A stretch of DNA of 64,000 nt from Litorivivens lipolytica (GTDB lineage: Bacteria > Pseudomonadota > Gammaproteobacteria > Pseudomonadales > Spongiibacteraceae). The stretch is taken from positions 1,488,001 through 1,552,000 of the forward strand of contig NZ_JACHWY010000001.1 in assembly GCF_014191715.1 (NCBI RefSeq), in the 5' to 3' direction. The notes beneath the pieces were generated by a model. It did no database searches. It was not told the origin of the DNA and saw only the letters and a program-made list of their open reading frames with translations. The translations under genes were made by a program, and so were the position numbers. Numbering within the stretch: position 1 is the stretch's first letter; the number at the start of each line of letters is the position of its first letter. Shown here one piece after another: positions 29,475 through 36,886 of this stretch.

Positions 29475-30746
29475 TTGCACGCCAACATGAATGCTGAAGA
29501 ACTACGCAGTCTCGAGAGCCAGCTCAGCGAGCAATTTGACGCCATCAAGCAACGTGGCCTCAACCTTGACCTCACGCGCGGCAAACCCAGCACCGATCAA
29601 TTGAATCTTTCCAATGGTCTGCTCGCTGACATCAGCGAGAAAGCGCTGAAAGACCCCAACCTGCGCAACTACGGCGGCCTACTGGGCATTCCCGAAGCGC
29701 GTGACCTTTTCTCTCAAGTCATCGGCGTCAAACCTGAAGAAACACTGGTCGGTGGCAATAGCAGCCTGACCCTGATGTATTTCGCCGCTCACTTCGCCAT
29801 GCATCTCGGTGTCGATGGCCCGGATTCAGCGTGGATGAAGGAAGGCTCTATCAAGATGCTGGCCCCGGTTCCCGGCTACGACCGCCACTTCAGCGTGTCC
29901 GAGACCCTCGGTATTGAACTGATCCCAGTGGCCTTGATGGATGACGGTCCCGACATGGATGAAGTTGAGCGCCTCGTCAAAGCCGACCCGAAGATCAAGG
30001 GCATCTGGTGTGTGCCTCGTTTTAGCAACCCCACCGGACATGTTTACAGCGACGCCGTTGTTGAGCGCTTTGCCCAGCTCGGCAAAATCGCGGGGCCCAA
30101 CTTCCGAATTTTCTGGGACAACGCTTACGCGCTGCATTTTCTGAGTGAAAACGCCCCCCAGCTCGGCAATATCATGGATGCCTGCCGTAAAGCTGGCACC
30201 GAAGACAGCGTGTATATTTTTGGCTCCACCTCCAAGATCACCTTTGCCGGCGCCGGCGTCGCCTTTATGGGCATGTCAGAGCGCAACCTGGCCAACTTCA
30301 GCAAACATCTGGGCATGACCCAAATAGGCCCGGACAAAATTAACCAGCTCCGTCATGTCGCGTTTTTCAGAACCTACGACAATCTGGTCGCGCACATGAA
30401 GCAACACGCCGACATGCTCAAACCCCGATTTGATGCAGTCTTGAGAGGTCTCGAGAACGGCTTGAGCGGCACCGGTGCGGGTGAGTGGATCACGCCAGAA
30501 GGCGGGTACTTTATCTCGTTTAACACGCTGCCCGGGCTCGCCACCGAGGTTGTCGCCATGGCGGCCGATGCCGGCGTTAAACTGACCCCGGCTGGTGCGA
30601 CCTACCCCTACGGTAAGGACCCGGACAACAAGAACATTCGTATTGCTCCCAGTGTACCCAGCGTGGCAGACATCGAAGCAGCGACGGATGTGTTCGTCAC
30701 TTGCGTCAAACTCGCAACCGTCCGCCACTGGCTGAAAAGCGCCTGA
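29475..30746 (+). CDS. Aspartate aminotransferase, type Ic
   Basis: 423 residues if TTG 29475 is used (GGAAGGGGA ends 6-7 nt before it); ATG 29487 gives four fewer but is 19 nt from that site. The sequence follows the type Ic aspartate aminotransferase of Corynebacterium (LDLTRGKPSTDQLNLS, PVPGYDRHFSV, FSNPTGHVYS, FWDNAYALHFL). The PLP lysine lies in STSKITFAGAGVAF. It interconverts aspartate/2-oxoglutarate and oxaloacetate/glutamate. The short-branch Ic family is distinct from enterobacterial AspC. Confidence 0.92.
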   Translation: MHANMNAEELRSLESQLSEQFDAIKQRGLNLDLTRGKPSTDQLNLSNGLLADISEKALKDPNLRNYGGLLGIPEARDLFSQVIGVKPEETLVGGNSSLTLMYFAAHFAMHLGVDGPDSAWMKEGSIKMLAPVPGYDRHFSVSETLGIELIPVALMDDGPDMDEVERLVKADPKIKGIWCVPRFSNPTGHVYSDAVVERFAQLGKIAGPNFRIFWDNAYALHFLSENAPQLGNIMDACRKAGTEDSVYIFGSTSKITFAGAGVAFMGMSERNLANFSKHLGMTQIGPDKINQLRHVAFFRTYDNLVAHMKQHADMLKPRFDAVLRGLENGLSGTGAGEWITPEGGYFISFNTLPGLATEVVAMAADAGVKLTPAGATYPYGKDPDNKNIRIAPSVPSVADIEAATDVFVTCVKLATVRHWLKSA

Positions 30747-30753
30747 CCTCATT

Positions 30754-30780
30754 GCAGCCGCTGCCCCGCACAGCGGCTGC
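30754..30780 (+). terminator. GC-rich hairpin after the aminotransferase gene
   Basis: GCAGCCGCTG and CAGCGGCTGC form a perfect 10-bp stem with a 7-nt loop, 7 nt after the stop codon. No T tract follows, so it may be an mRNA-stabilising structure instead of an intrinsic terminator. Confidence 0.45.
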
Positions 30781-30898
30781 AACCCCACCTTATTACTCCG
30801 CCTTTCTGGACAGCCTGTAATCTGCCCCTGATTGACTCCTCACGCTACGCTCAATAAGTTTGTCGACATCCAATAACACACTGACAAGAGCATCTATC

Positions 30899-31687
30899 AT
30901 GCAGATCGATTTTTCCGGCAAAGCCTATTTAGTCACCGGCGGCGCCTCTGGCATTGGCGCCGCGACCGTGCGCTATATCGCCGAACACGCTGGGCAGGCC
31001 GTTATCGCAGACATCAATACCGAAGCGGGCGAGGCGCTGGTCGCCGAGTTTCCCGAGCAGCTCCGCTTCCACCACACTGACGTTACCGAACTGACGCAGT
31101 TAGAAGCCGCCTGCGCGCTGGGAGCCGATGCCTTTGGCGGACTCGACGGCGCCGTGAATAGCGCCGGACTAGGCAGCCTCGGCACCACCACCGATATGCC
31201 ACTGGAAGAGTGGCACAAAGTGATCAACATCGATCTGCACGGTGTTTTCTACGCCTGCCGAGCGATAATCCCGCACCTGCGTCAACGTGGTGGTGGCAAT
31301 ATCGTCAATATCGCCTCACTCAGCGGTGTGCGCGGTGACCATGGCTTCGCCGCCTATAACGCCGCCAAAGCTGCGGTGATCAATTACACTCGCACGCTGG
31401 CACTCGATCACGGCCCCGAAAATATTCGCGCCGTTGCCGTGTGCCCAGGCTTTATCGAAACGCCGCTAACCGCCATTCCCGGATCCATCGATGCAGTTCG
31501 CAAGGATTGGCTCGATGCGATCGCGCTGGGTCGCGCCGGGCAACCCGAAGATGTCGCCCTCCTCACCGCTTTTTTATTGTCGCCAGCAGCGAGTTATATC
31601 ACAGGCACCGAGATCGTGATTGACGGTGGCATGGGCAGCAGCAACAACCAACCCAATCTCCCCAAACTGTTCGGCACTATGGGCTAA
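30899..31687 (+). CDS. Short-chain dehydrogenase/reductase
   Basis: 262 residues from ATG 30899 (MQIDFSGKAYLVTGG). A classical SDR: the cofactor loop TGGASGIGAATV, then NSAGLG, catalytic Ser in NIASLSGVRG, and Tyr-Lys in YNAAKAA. The Asp in VIADINTEAG, after the second strand, favours NAD(H). The substrate cannot be read from sequence; a hydroxysteroid or hydroxyacyl alcohol is plausible for this kind of organism, but this is inference. It stands alone, with a terminator-like hairpin after it. Confidence 0.9.
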   Translation: MQIDFSGKAYLVTGGASGIGAATVRYIAEHAGQAVIADINTEAGEALVAEFPEQLRFHHTDVTELTQLEAACALGADAFGGLDGAVNSAGLGSLGTTTDMPLEEWHKVINIDLHGVFYACRAIIPHLRQRGGGNIVNIASLSGVRGDHGFAAYNAAKAAVINYTRTLALDHGPENIRAVAVCPGFIETPLTAIPGSIDAVRKDWLDAIALGRAGQPEDVALLTAFLLSPAASYITGTEIVIDGGMGSSNNQPNLPKLFGTMG

Positions 31688-31697
31688 TCCGCAGAAA

Positions 31698-31721
31698 GTA
31701 GGCAAAACTCGCTTTGCCTAC
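31698..31721 (+). terminator. Terminator-like hairpin after the SDR gene
   Basis: GTAGGCAAA/TTTGCCTAC, a perfect 9-bp stem with a 6-nt loop, 10 nt after the stop. The following bases are not T-rich. Confidence 0.5.
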
Positions 31722-31866
31722 ACAGAATTTACAGAATGTGAACCGCTTCTAACGACTTCTGTTGGCTGCACACTAAATCTCGATTAAATGTGAATATTAC
31801 CTCCCCACAGCAACAGAATGTCGCCTATTAGTTACGTTACACTCCAACTTAATCAGTTATTCAGCT

Positions 31867-31894
31867 TTGGTAGCGGGAAGGCAGACCATATAAA
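31867..31894 (+). promoter_or_regulatory. Putative sigma-70 promoter of the REC-EAL operon
   Basis: TTGGTA at 31867-31872 and TATAAA at 31889-31894, with a 16-nt spacer, give a leader of about 60 nt before ATG 31960. It lies in a 272-bp gap that otherwise shows only AT-rich sequence. Confidence 0.5.
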
Positions 31895-31959
31895 CTACAA
31901 TAAGCCACGCGCGCTTAAGCCCACGGATTTAGGGTCAGCAAACGGGGCGAGGTGCCTGA

Positions 31960-33216
31960 ATGATGGGAATCGCAATGCGTGAAGTGAAGTATCCCAGCGG
32001 AACGACCATCGATAAAGCTCGTGTGCTAATAGTAGAAGACGACGATTTTCAGCGAAAAATCATCACCCGCCAATTGCAAAGCAATCAGCTTGAGGTTCTC
32101 GAAGCGGGCGACGGCGCAGAAGCGCTACACATTATTAGACATTCGGGCCATGCAGTAGACTTCATACTGTGTGACCTCGATATGCCGACGATGGATGGGA
32201 TGGAGTTCATTCGCAACCTGAGCGATAACAACTTACTGATACCCATCGCCTTAATGAGTGCACGCGAAATTCGAGTCATCCACTCTGTAGAGCTAATGTG
32301 TGAAGCCTTCACGATGCCCACACTCGGCTCCTTCCAAAAACCCCTGTCACAAAAGCAGCTTGATTCCATTACACGGCAAGCCAAAGTCCTGGCGATCAGC
32401 GCCCAATCAGCACCATCAACCGAAGACGCTGCCTTCAGCGTAAGCCAAGTGCTGAGTGCTATTGAGCGTGGAGAAATCATTCCGTTCTTCCAACCCAAAT
32501 TTTGCCTTCGGGATAACCGCATAGTGGGAGCCGAGGCGCTGGCACGCTGGCAACACCCAACCAACGGCTTTATTCCGCCCGACAGTTTTATCGGCCTGCT
32601 TGAACAAAGTGGCAACATTGACCAGCTGACGCTTTCAATACTGGAGCAGTCGTGCCAGATCGCCGCAGGATGGTACCAACAGGGTTATAACATTTGTCTC
32701 GCCGTCAATCTTTCTACCGTTTCTCTGCAGAACAAAGCCTTGTCTGAGCGCATCTGTAGCATCGTGGAAGCCTCTGGCCTACCTAATTCCGCAGTCACGC
32801 TGGAAGTCACAGAATCGGCCGCCATCGCCAATCTGGGTTATGCACTGGAAAATCTCACTCGGTTGCGTATGCGTGGCTTTGGCATCTCGATTGATGATTT
32901 TGGGACCGGTTTTGCAAGTATGGAGCAACTGCGCCGCATTGCACTCACGGAACTGAAGATAGATCGCAGTTTTGTGTCTACCATGCTGGAAGAAAAAGAG
33001 AGCTTCGCGATTGTCCAAAGCAGCATCGAAATCGCCAACCGACTCAACCTGACCACCGTCGCCGAGGGCGTTGAAACTGAAGAACAGAGAGCCATGCTAA
33101 GTGCCGCCACCTGCCACCACGCCCAAGGTTACCTGTTCTCCAAGCCACTACCGGCCGACGAGTTTGAAAAGCTCCTGCAAAATATCGAGCCCAGTACGGA
33201 GAACAACCCAGCGTGA
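31960..33216 (+). CDS. Response regulator with EAL domain (c-di-GMP phosphodiesterase)
   Basis: 418 residues. Receiver domain at about 20-140, with phospho-acceptor Asp72 (ILCDLDMPTMDG) and conserved Lys127. The EAL domain at about 163-410 keeps the active set: E192 of EALAR, N250, E282, the loop IDDFGTGFAS (D312, D313), K333 and E369. It should therefore hydrolyse c-di-GMP under control of phosphorylation, as in RocR or VieA. Start ATG 31960 follows GAGG by about 7 nt. It is coupled (GTGA overlap) to a lone receiver gene. Confidence 0.93.
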   Translation: MMGIAMREVKYPSGTTIDKARVLIVEDDDFQRKIITRQLQSNQLEVLEAGDGAEALHIIRHSGHAVDFILCDLDMPTMDGMEFIRNLSDNNLLIPIALMSAREIRVIHSVELMCEAFTMPTLGSFQKPLSQKQLDSITRQAKVLAISAQSAPSTEDAAFSVSQVLSAIERGEIIPFFQPKFCLRDNRIVGAEALARWQHPTNGFIPPDSFIGLLEQSGNIDQLTLSILEQSCQIAAGWYQQGYNICLAVNLSTVSLQNKALSERICSIVEASGLPNSAVTLEVTESAAIANLGYALENLTRLRMRGFGISIDDFGTGFASMEQLRRIALTELKIDRSFVSTMLEEKESFAIVQSSIEIANRLNLTTVAEGVETEEQRAMLSAATCHHAQGYLFSKPLPADEFEKLLQNIEPSTENNPA

Positions 33217-33584
33217 CACAACGCATACTTATCGCCGAAGATGACGAGGTCAACCAGAACATTCTGATGCGCCAACTCAAGCGCTTTGGCTACAGCGCCG
33301 ACCTCGCGGAAGATGGCAGCAAGGCATTGGCGCTCTGGAAGGAGCAGGCCTACGATCTGGTTATTACCGATTTGCATATGCCTAATATGGATGGCTACGA
33401 TTTGTGCAAGGCCATCCGTGAGCTGGAAAAAACGGACAATAGGCCGCGCACCGCCGTCGTCATGCTGACCGCAAATGCTTTCGGCGAAGCGCAGAACGAC
33501 ATCCAGGCCTCAGGCATTGATGACTTTCTCACCAAACCGCTGCGTCTTCCCGAGATCAAACAAGCGCTTGAGAAATGGCTGTAA
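33213..33584 (+). CDS. Single-domain response regulator (REC)
   Basis: 123 residues, only a receiver domain: acidic pair in ILIAEDDEVNQ, phospho-acceptor Asp53 (LVITDLHMPNMDGYD), Thr in VVMLTANAF, Lys108 in FLTKPL. The sequence style (EDDEVNQNILMRQL) resembles receivers normally fused to hybrid kinases of the EvgS/BvgS type. GTG start overlapping the REC-EAL stop; it overlaps the HPt gene by 10 bp. Confidence 0.92.
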   Translation: MTQRILIAEDDEVNQNILMRQLKRFGYSADLAEDGSKALALWKEQAYDLVITDLHMPNMDGYDLCKAIRELEKTDNRPRTAVVMLTANAFGEAQNDIQASGIDDFLTKPLRLPEIKQALEKWL

Positions 33585-33943
33585 CAGCCGATAAAGCAAA
33601 CACGCCAATGGATTTTGACCCATCGGTACTCAATGAAATCCTGCCGGACTGCCCCGACCTGCAGGCAGAAACGCTGCAGGACTACCTGCAGGTGCTCGAC
33701 TGCGGCTTAACCGAGCTTGATCGCGGGCTGAGTGATATCGCACTAGCCGACGTTGTCAGAAGCAGTCACCGCCTGAAAGGTGCCAGTCAATCCGTGGGCG
33801 CTATGGCGGTGGCTGCACTCTGCCAAGAGATTGAGGCAGCAGGGCGAGCCAACGATAGTAGCCGTTTCGCCGACTTTCGCACGCAACTGCCAGCCTGCGC
33901 CCAAGCACTACAAAAAATAATACGCGAAAACCTCAGCGCATAA
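33575..33943 (+). CDS. Histidine phosphotransfer (HPt) protein
   Basis: 122 residues, all helical. The HPt motif SSHRLKGASQSVGA places the phosphorylatable His at position 65. It can pass phosphate between a hybrid kinase and a receiver. As the last gene of the REC-EAL/REC/HPt operon it supplies the third relay step. No histidine kinase lies in or near the operon, so the input must come from elsewhere. Confidence 0.9.
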   Translation: MAVTADKANTPMDFDPSVLNEILPDCPDLQAETLQDYLQVLDCGLTELDRGLSDIALADVVRSSHRLKGASQSVGAMAVAALCQEIEAAGRANDSSRFADFRTQLPACAQALQKIIRENLSA

Positions 33944-33946
33944 AAA

Positions 33947-33966
33947 AGGCCGCTCGAAAGCGGCCT
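33947..33966 (-). terminator. Terminator between the HPt gene and the TonB receptor
   Basis: AGGCCGCT-4 nt-AGCGGCCT with TTTTTT on the minus strand makes an intrinsic terminator for the leftward receptor gene. Rightward transcripts meet the hairpin without a T tract. Confidence 0.85.
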
Positions 33967-33991
33967 CTATGAGCTTTCAACCTCACCCAGC

Positions 33992-36463
33992 TCAATAACC
34001 CCAGCGGTAGATCAGATCGAGGCCGTAACTGCGCGGCTCACCAAACATAACCGAACGCCCCGCCTGCGGCAGGTTGTGCACGTTGTTGATGCTGTACTCT
34101 TCATCCAGCAGGTTCTTGCTCCACAGCGCCATATCCAGTACACCGTCAAACAAGCTAAGATCGTAGAGTCCGAGACGTGCATTCAGCACAGCAAAATCAT
34201 CCTGTCGATCCGCATCGAAGGTCGCAAACTCTTCGCGACCACCGCCGTTGCGCTCATCGGTAAAGGAGTAGGTTGCATTAAAACCCAGACGCTGACCGTA
34301 ACCGCCCGTCCAGAGCGTCCAGTCTACCGCCGCCGTATAGGCGTGCTGAGGGGCTGAATCAAACACAAAACCATCGTCAACCTCACCCGACAGCGGGTTG
34401 CGGCTCGGCTCGATCGAGTCATCCAAGTAGGCGTAGTTCAGCACCAGAATCAGGTTTTCAGAAACCAGCCAGGTGGTGTCCATTTCAAAACCCTTGAGGG
34501 TGGACTCACCGGCGTTAGCTACCGTGGTATCGCTAACCGCATTGGGCACGGAAAAGTTCAGCTGCTGATCTTCAAACTTCTGTTGGAATACGTTGGCATT
34601 TAACTGCACCCGATTTTCAAACAGGCGTGATTTCAAACCTAGCTCGTAGGCGATAACTTTCTCCGGATCAAAACCATTGATAAAGCGCTCCGCACCACCG
34701 TCATTAATCGGCTCCCGCGTGTTAAAACCGCCGCTTTTATAAGCCTCATTGCGCTTGGCATAGAGATTAATGGAATCAGTTGCCTCAAACTCCGCAATCA
34801 CACTGTAGGAAAAATCCTCAAAGTCGCGATCACCGACAATGTCGTAAAACACTTCTGACAACTGTGTTGCCGCGTCATTGTTATCGCGATCGGTATTGTC
34901 ACCATCACCGGGAATGACCACAAAGGTAATCTGGCGCCGGAATGAACGGGCATAGCGCGAATCTTCCGAGTGGCGCAAACCAAGAGTCAGGTTCAGCCGA
35001 TCTTCCAGTACAGGCGGCCGCCAGCTCAGTTGAGCAAAGGCTGCACGCGCCTCGTTCTCAATGTCATAGCGAGCTTGCGTCATCACCTCAATGCGATTTC
35101 CCGTGTTGTCACCGCTCTCATCACTGCCCAAGGGACCAGACAGCAAGTGACCGATTTCACCCGGGCTCTGACGCGCTTCTTCCTCGAAGTAGTACAAACC
35201 GGCAATATAGCTCACCCGGTCCTCAAACAAGGTGCCCGAGAACTGTAGTTCATGAGAAAGCTGCTCTTGATCGATATCGGGGGTAAAACCGTCGTAGTAA
35301 ACACTTCGCCCCACACACACCGGCGAACAGATAGCCGCAGCGCCGGGCGTCGGCGCAATGGGGAAGCCAAGAATCGGATCATTGTCCAGGCGGTATCCAT
35401 CACTGCGAGCACCGGTTGCCAGTACGGTAGGTGTGGCGTCGTACAAATCACGTTGTGCCGCAATATATTTAATTTCCAGTGAGTCACTGACACTCCAGCT
35501 CAGCGTCAGCTGATGACCGGAAATATCGTTTTCGGCCTCGATGAGCGGAATCGCAGAAAAGATTTCATCCGGACGATCTCCGCTCAGGTTGAAATCATAG
35601 AACTGGCGCGCACCCGAATTAATCAGGTTGGTAAACGCGATACCCGAGTTACCATTCGGGTTGGGGATGGGGTCAGAGGGCCGGATGTGAGAATAGGTCA
35701 TGTTGGTATTGGTGACCTCTGCCTTGTCGTAGGCATAATCCAGCCGGACGGAATCGTTAATATCCCACCCGAAATCAAAGCGGTAGCCGGTAGTGTCCGA
35801 ATCACCAAAATCGCCGCCCAAACCGGTATTCTCGATGTAACCATCCACCTGCTTGGTCAGGTAAGCAAACTTGACAGCAGCACCCTGCCACAGCGGCAGA
35901 TTGGCCATCGTCCGGCTGTTGAACAGATCGCGGTCACCAAAGGTCAGGCTCTGTTTGAACTGTAGCTCATCCGGGTTCGGCCGGCGAGTAATCAGATTGA
36001 CTGCGCCGCCGGTCGAGTTGCGGCCGTACAGCGTACCCTGCGGGCCCCGCAGTACTTCAATTCGCTGCAAATCGGCAATTTCTGTGGCCAGCGACGAAGA
36101 CCGCGCGATGTAGGCACCATCGATATACACGCCCACAGGAGGATCCTGAGTAATCTGGGCGTCAATCAAGCCGATGCCGCGGATGTAAATGCGCAAGGTG
36201 GTGGTATTGATGGGAAAGGGCTGAATATTCAGGGCAGGCACATTATTGGCTAGGTCACCGACATTACCAATGCCCTCTCGCTCCAGTGCCTCTTCACCGA
36301 AGGCGTCCAGCGCGATCGGGGTATCCTGTAGCGATTCCTCTTTTTTCTGGGCCGTAACAACGACTTCCTCCAGCACCAGGTTTTTCTGCTGCGCCAACAC
36401 AGCGGGCGCAAGCAAACCCAGCGCCAGCAGCCAGGGTTTACGGAGTATCTTTATGGACTTCAT
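33992..36463 (-). CDS. TonB-dependent receptor (1 of 4)
   Basis: 823 residues. The signal peptide ends near LAPAVLAQ; then a TonB-box-like LEEVVVTAQKKEESLQDTPI, a plug domain (YIRGIGLIDAQITQD, RIEVLRGPQGTLYGRNSTGGAVNL) and a 22-strand barrel. Its C-terminus GLDLIYRWGY ends in the aromatic strand read by the BAM complex. These receptors import scarce ligands with TonB-ExbBD energy. This VVVTAQK-type group is abundant in marine gammaproteobacteria and sphingomonads, and the ligand is not predictable. AGGAG lies upstream of ATG 36463. Confidence 0.95.
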   Translation of the reverse strand: MKSIKILRKPWLLALGLLAPAVLAQQKNLVLEEVVVTAQKKEESLQDTPIALDAFGEEALEREGIGNVGDLANNVPALNIQPFPINTTTLRIYIRGIGLIDAQITQDPPVGVYIDGAYIARSSSLATEIADLQRIEVLRGPQGTLYGRNSTGGAVNLITRRPNPDELQFKQSLTFGDRDLFNSRTMANLPLWQGAAVKFAYLTKQVDGYIENTGLGGDFGDSDTTGYRFDFGWDINDSVRLDYAYDKAEVTNTNMTYSHIRPSDPIPNPNGNSGIAFTNLINSGARQFYDFNLSGDRPDEIFSAIPLIEAENDISGHQLTLSWSVSDSLEIKYIAAQRDLYDATPTVLATGARSDGYRLDNDPILGFPIAPTPGAAAICSPVCVGRSVYYDGFTPDIDQEQLSHELQFSGTLFEDRVSYIAGLYYFEEEARQSPGEIGHLLSGPLGSDESGDNTGNRIEVMTQARYDIENEARAAFAQLSWRPPVLEDRLNLTLGLRHSEDSRYARSFRRQITFVVIPGDGDNTDRDNNDAATQLSEVFYDIVGDRDFEDFSYSVIAEFEATDSINLYAKRNEAYKSGGFNTREPINDGGAERFINGFDPEKVIAYELGLKSRLFENRVQLNANVFQQKFEDQQLNFSVPNAVSDTTVANAGESTLKGFEMDTTWLVSENLILVLNYAYLDDSIEPSRNPLSGEVDDGFVFDSAPQHAYTAAVDWTLWTGGYGQRLGFNATYSFTDERNGGGREEFATFDADRQDDFAVLNARLGLYDLSLFDGVLDMALWSKNLLDEEYSINNVHNLPQAGRSVMFGEPRSYGLDLIYRWGY

Positions 36464-36631
36464 GCTTCAAACATCTCCTGCCATGGGTTCGTTCTTATTG
36501 GATGAGTTCTTTGATGGCTAGGGAGCGTACCGAAAGGGTGTAAACAGGAAAACGACGGAAATTGTCAGATTCATGCGCATTTCCGTTCAGGCACAATGGG
36601 CAAGCGGGGGGCGGCCTGTAGGCTAGACAAG

Positions 36632-36685
36632 CCATACAAACAAAAAGGCCCCGCTCTTGCGAGCGGGGCCTTTTTGTTTGTATGG
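36632..36685 (-). terminator. Extended terminator pairing back to the tRNA-Arg CCA end
   Basis: GC core GGCCCCGCTC/GAGCGGGGCC with TTGC loop, flanked by A and T tracts and ACAAAC/GTTTGT. Pairing runs without interruption to CCA/TGG, the TGG at 36683-36685 being the tRNA 3' end. The perfect stem is about 25 bp. Confidence 0.92.
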
Positions 36686-36759
36686 CGCGCCTGGCACGAT
36701 TCGAACGTGCGACCGCCTGGTTCGTAGCCAGGTACTCTATCCAGCTGAGCTACAGGCGC
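36683..36759 (-). tRNA. tRNA-Arg (anticodon ACG)
   Basis: 77 nt with encoded CCA. Acceptor GCGCCTG/CAGGCGC, anticodon stem-loop CCTGG-CTACGAA-CCAGG, T-arm GCACG-TTCGAAT-CGTGC. ACG is read as ICG after deamination by TadA. No hairpin element follows this tRNA, unlike the other three. Confidence 0.96.
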
Positions 36760-36886
36760 TTTGGGGCATTTCTGCCGAGGCGCGTACTATAGGGAAGCGC
36801 CCCCTGAGTGTCAACCGCCCCGACGCGAATTTGTGGTTTTTCAGGTGCTTGAGCCTGATTTAGAACGCTTTTTGAACAAGCTCGCC

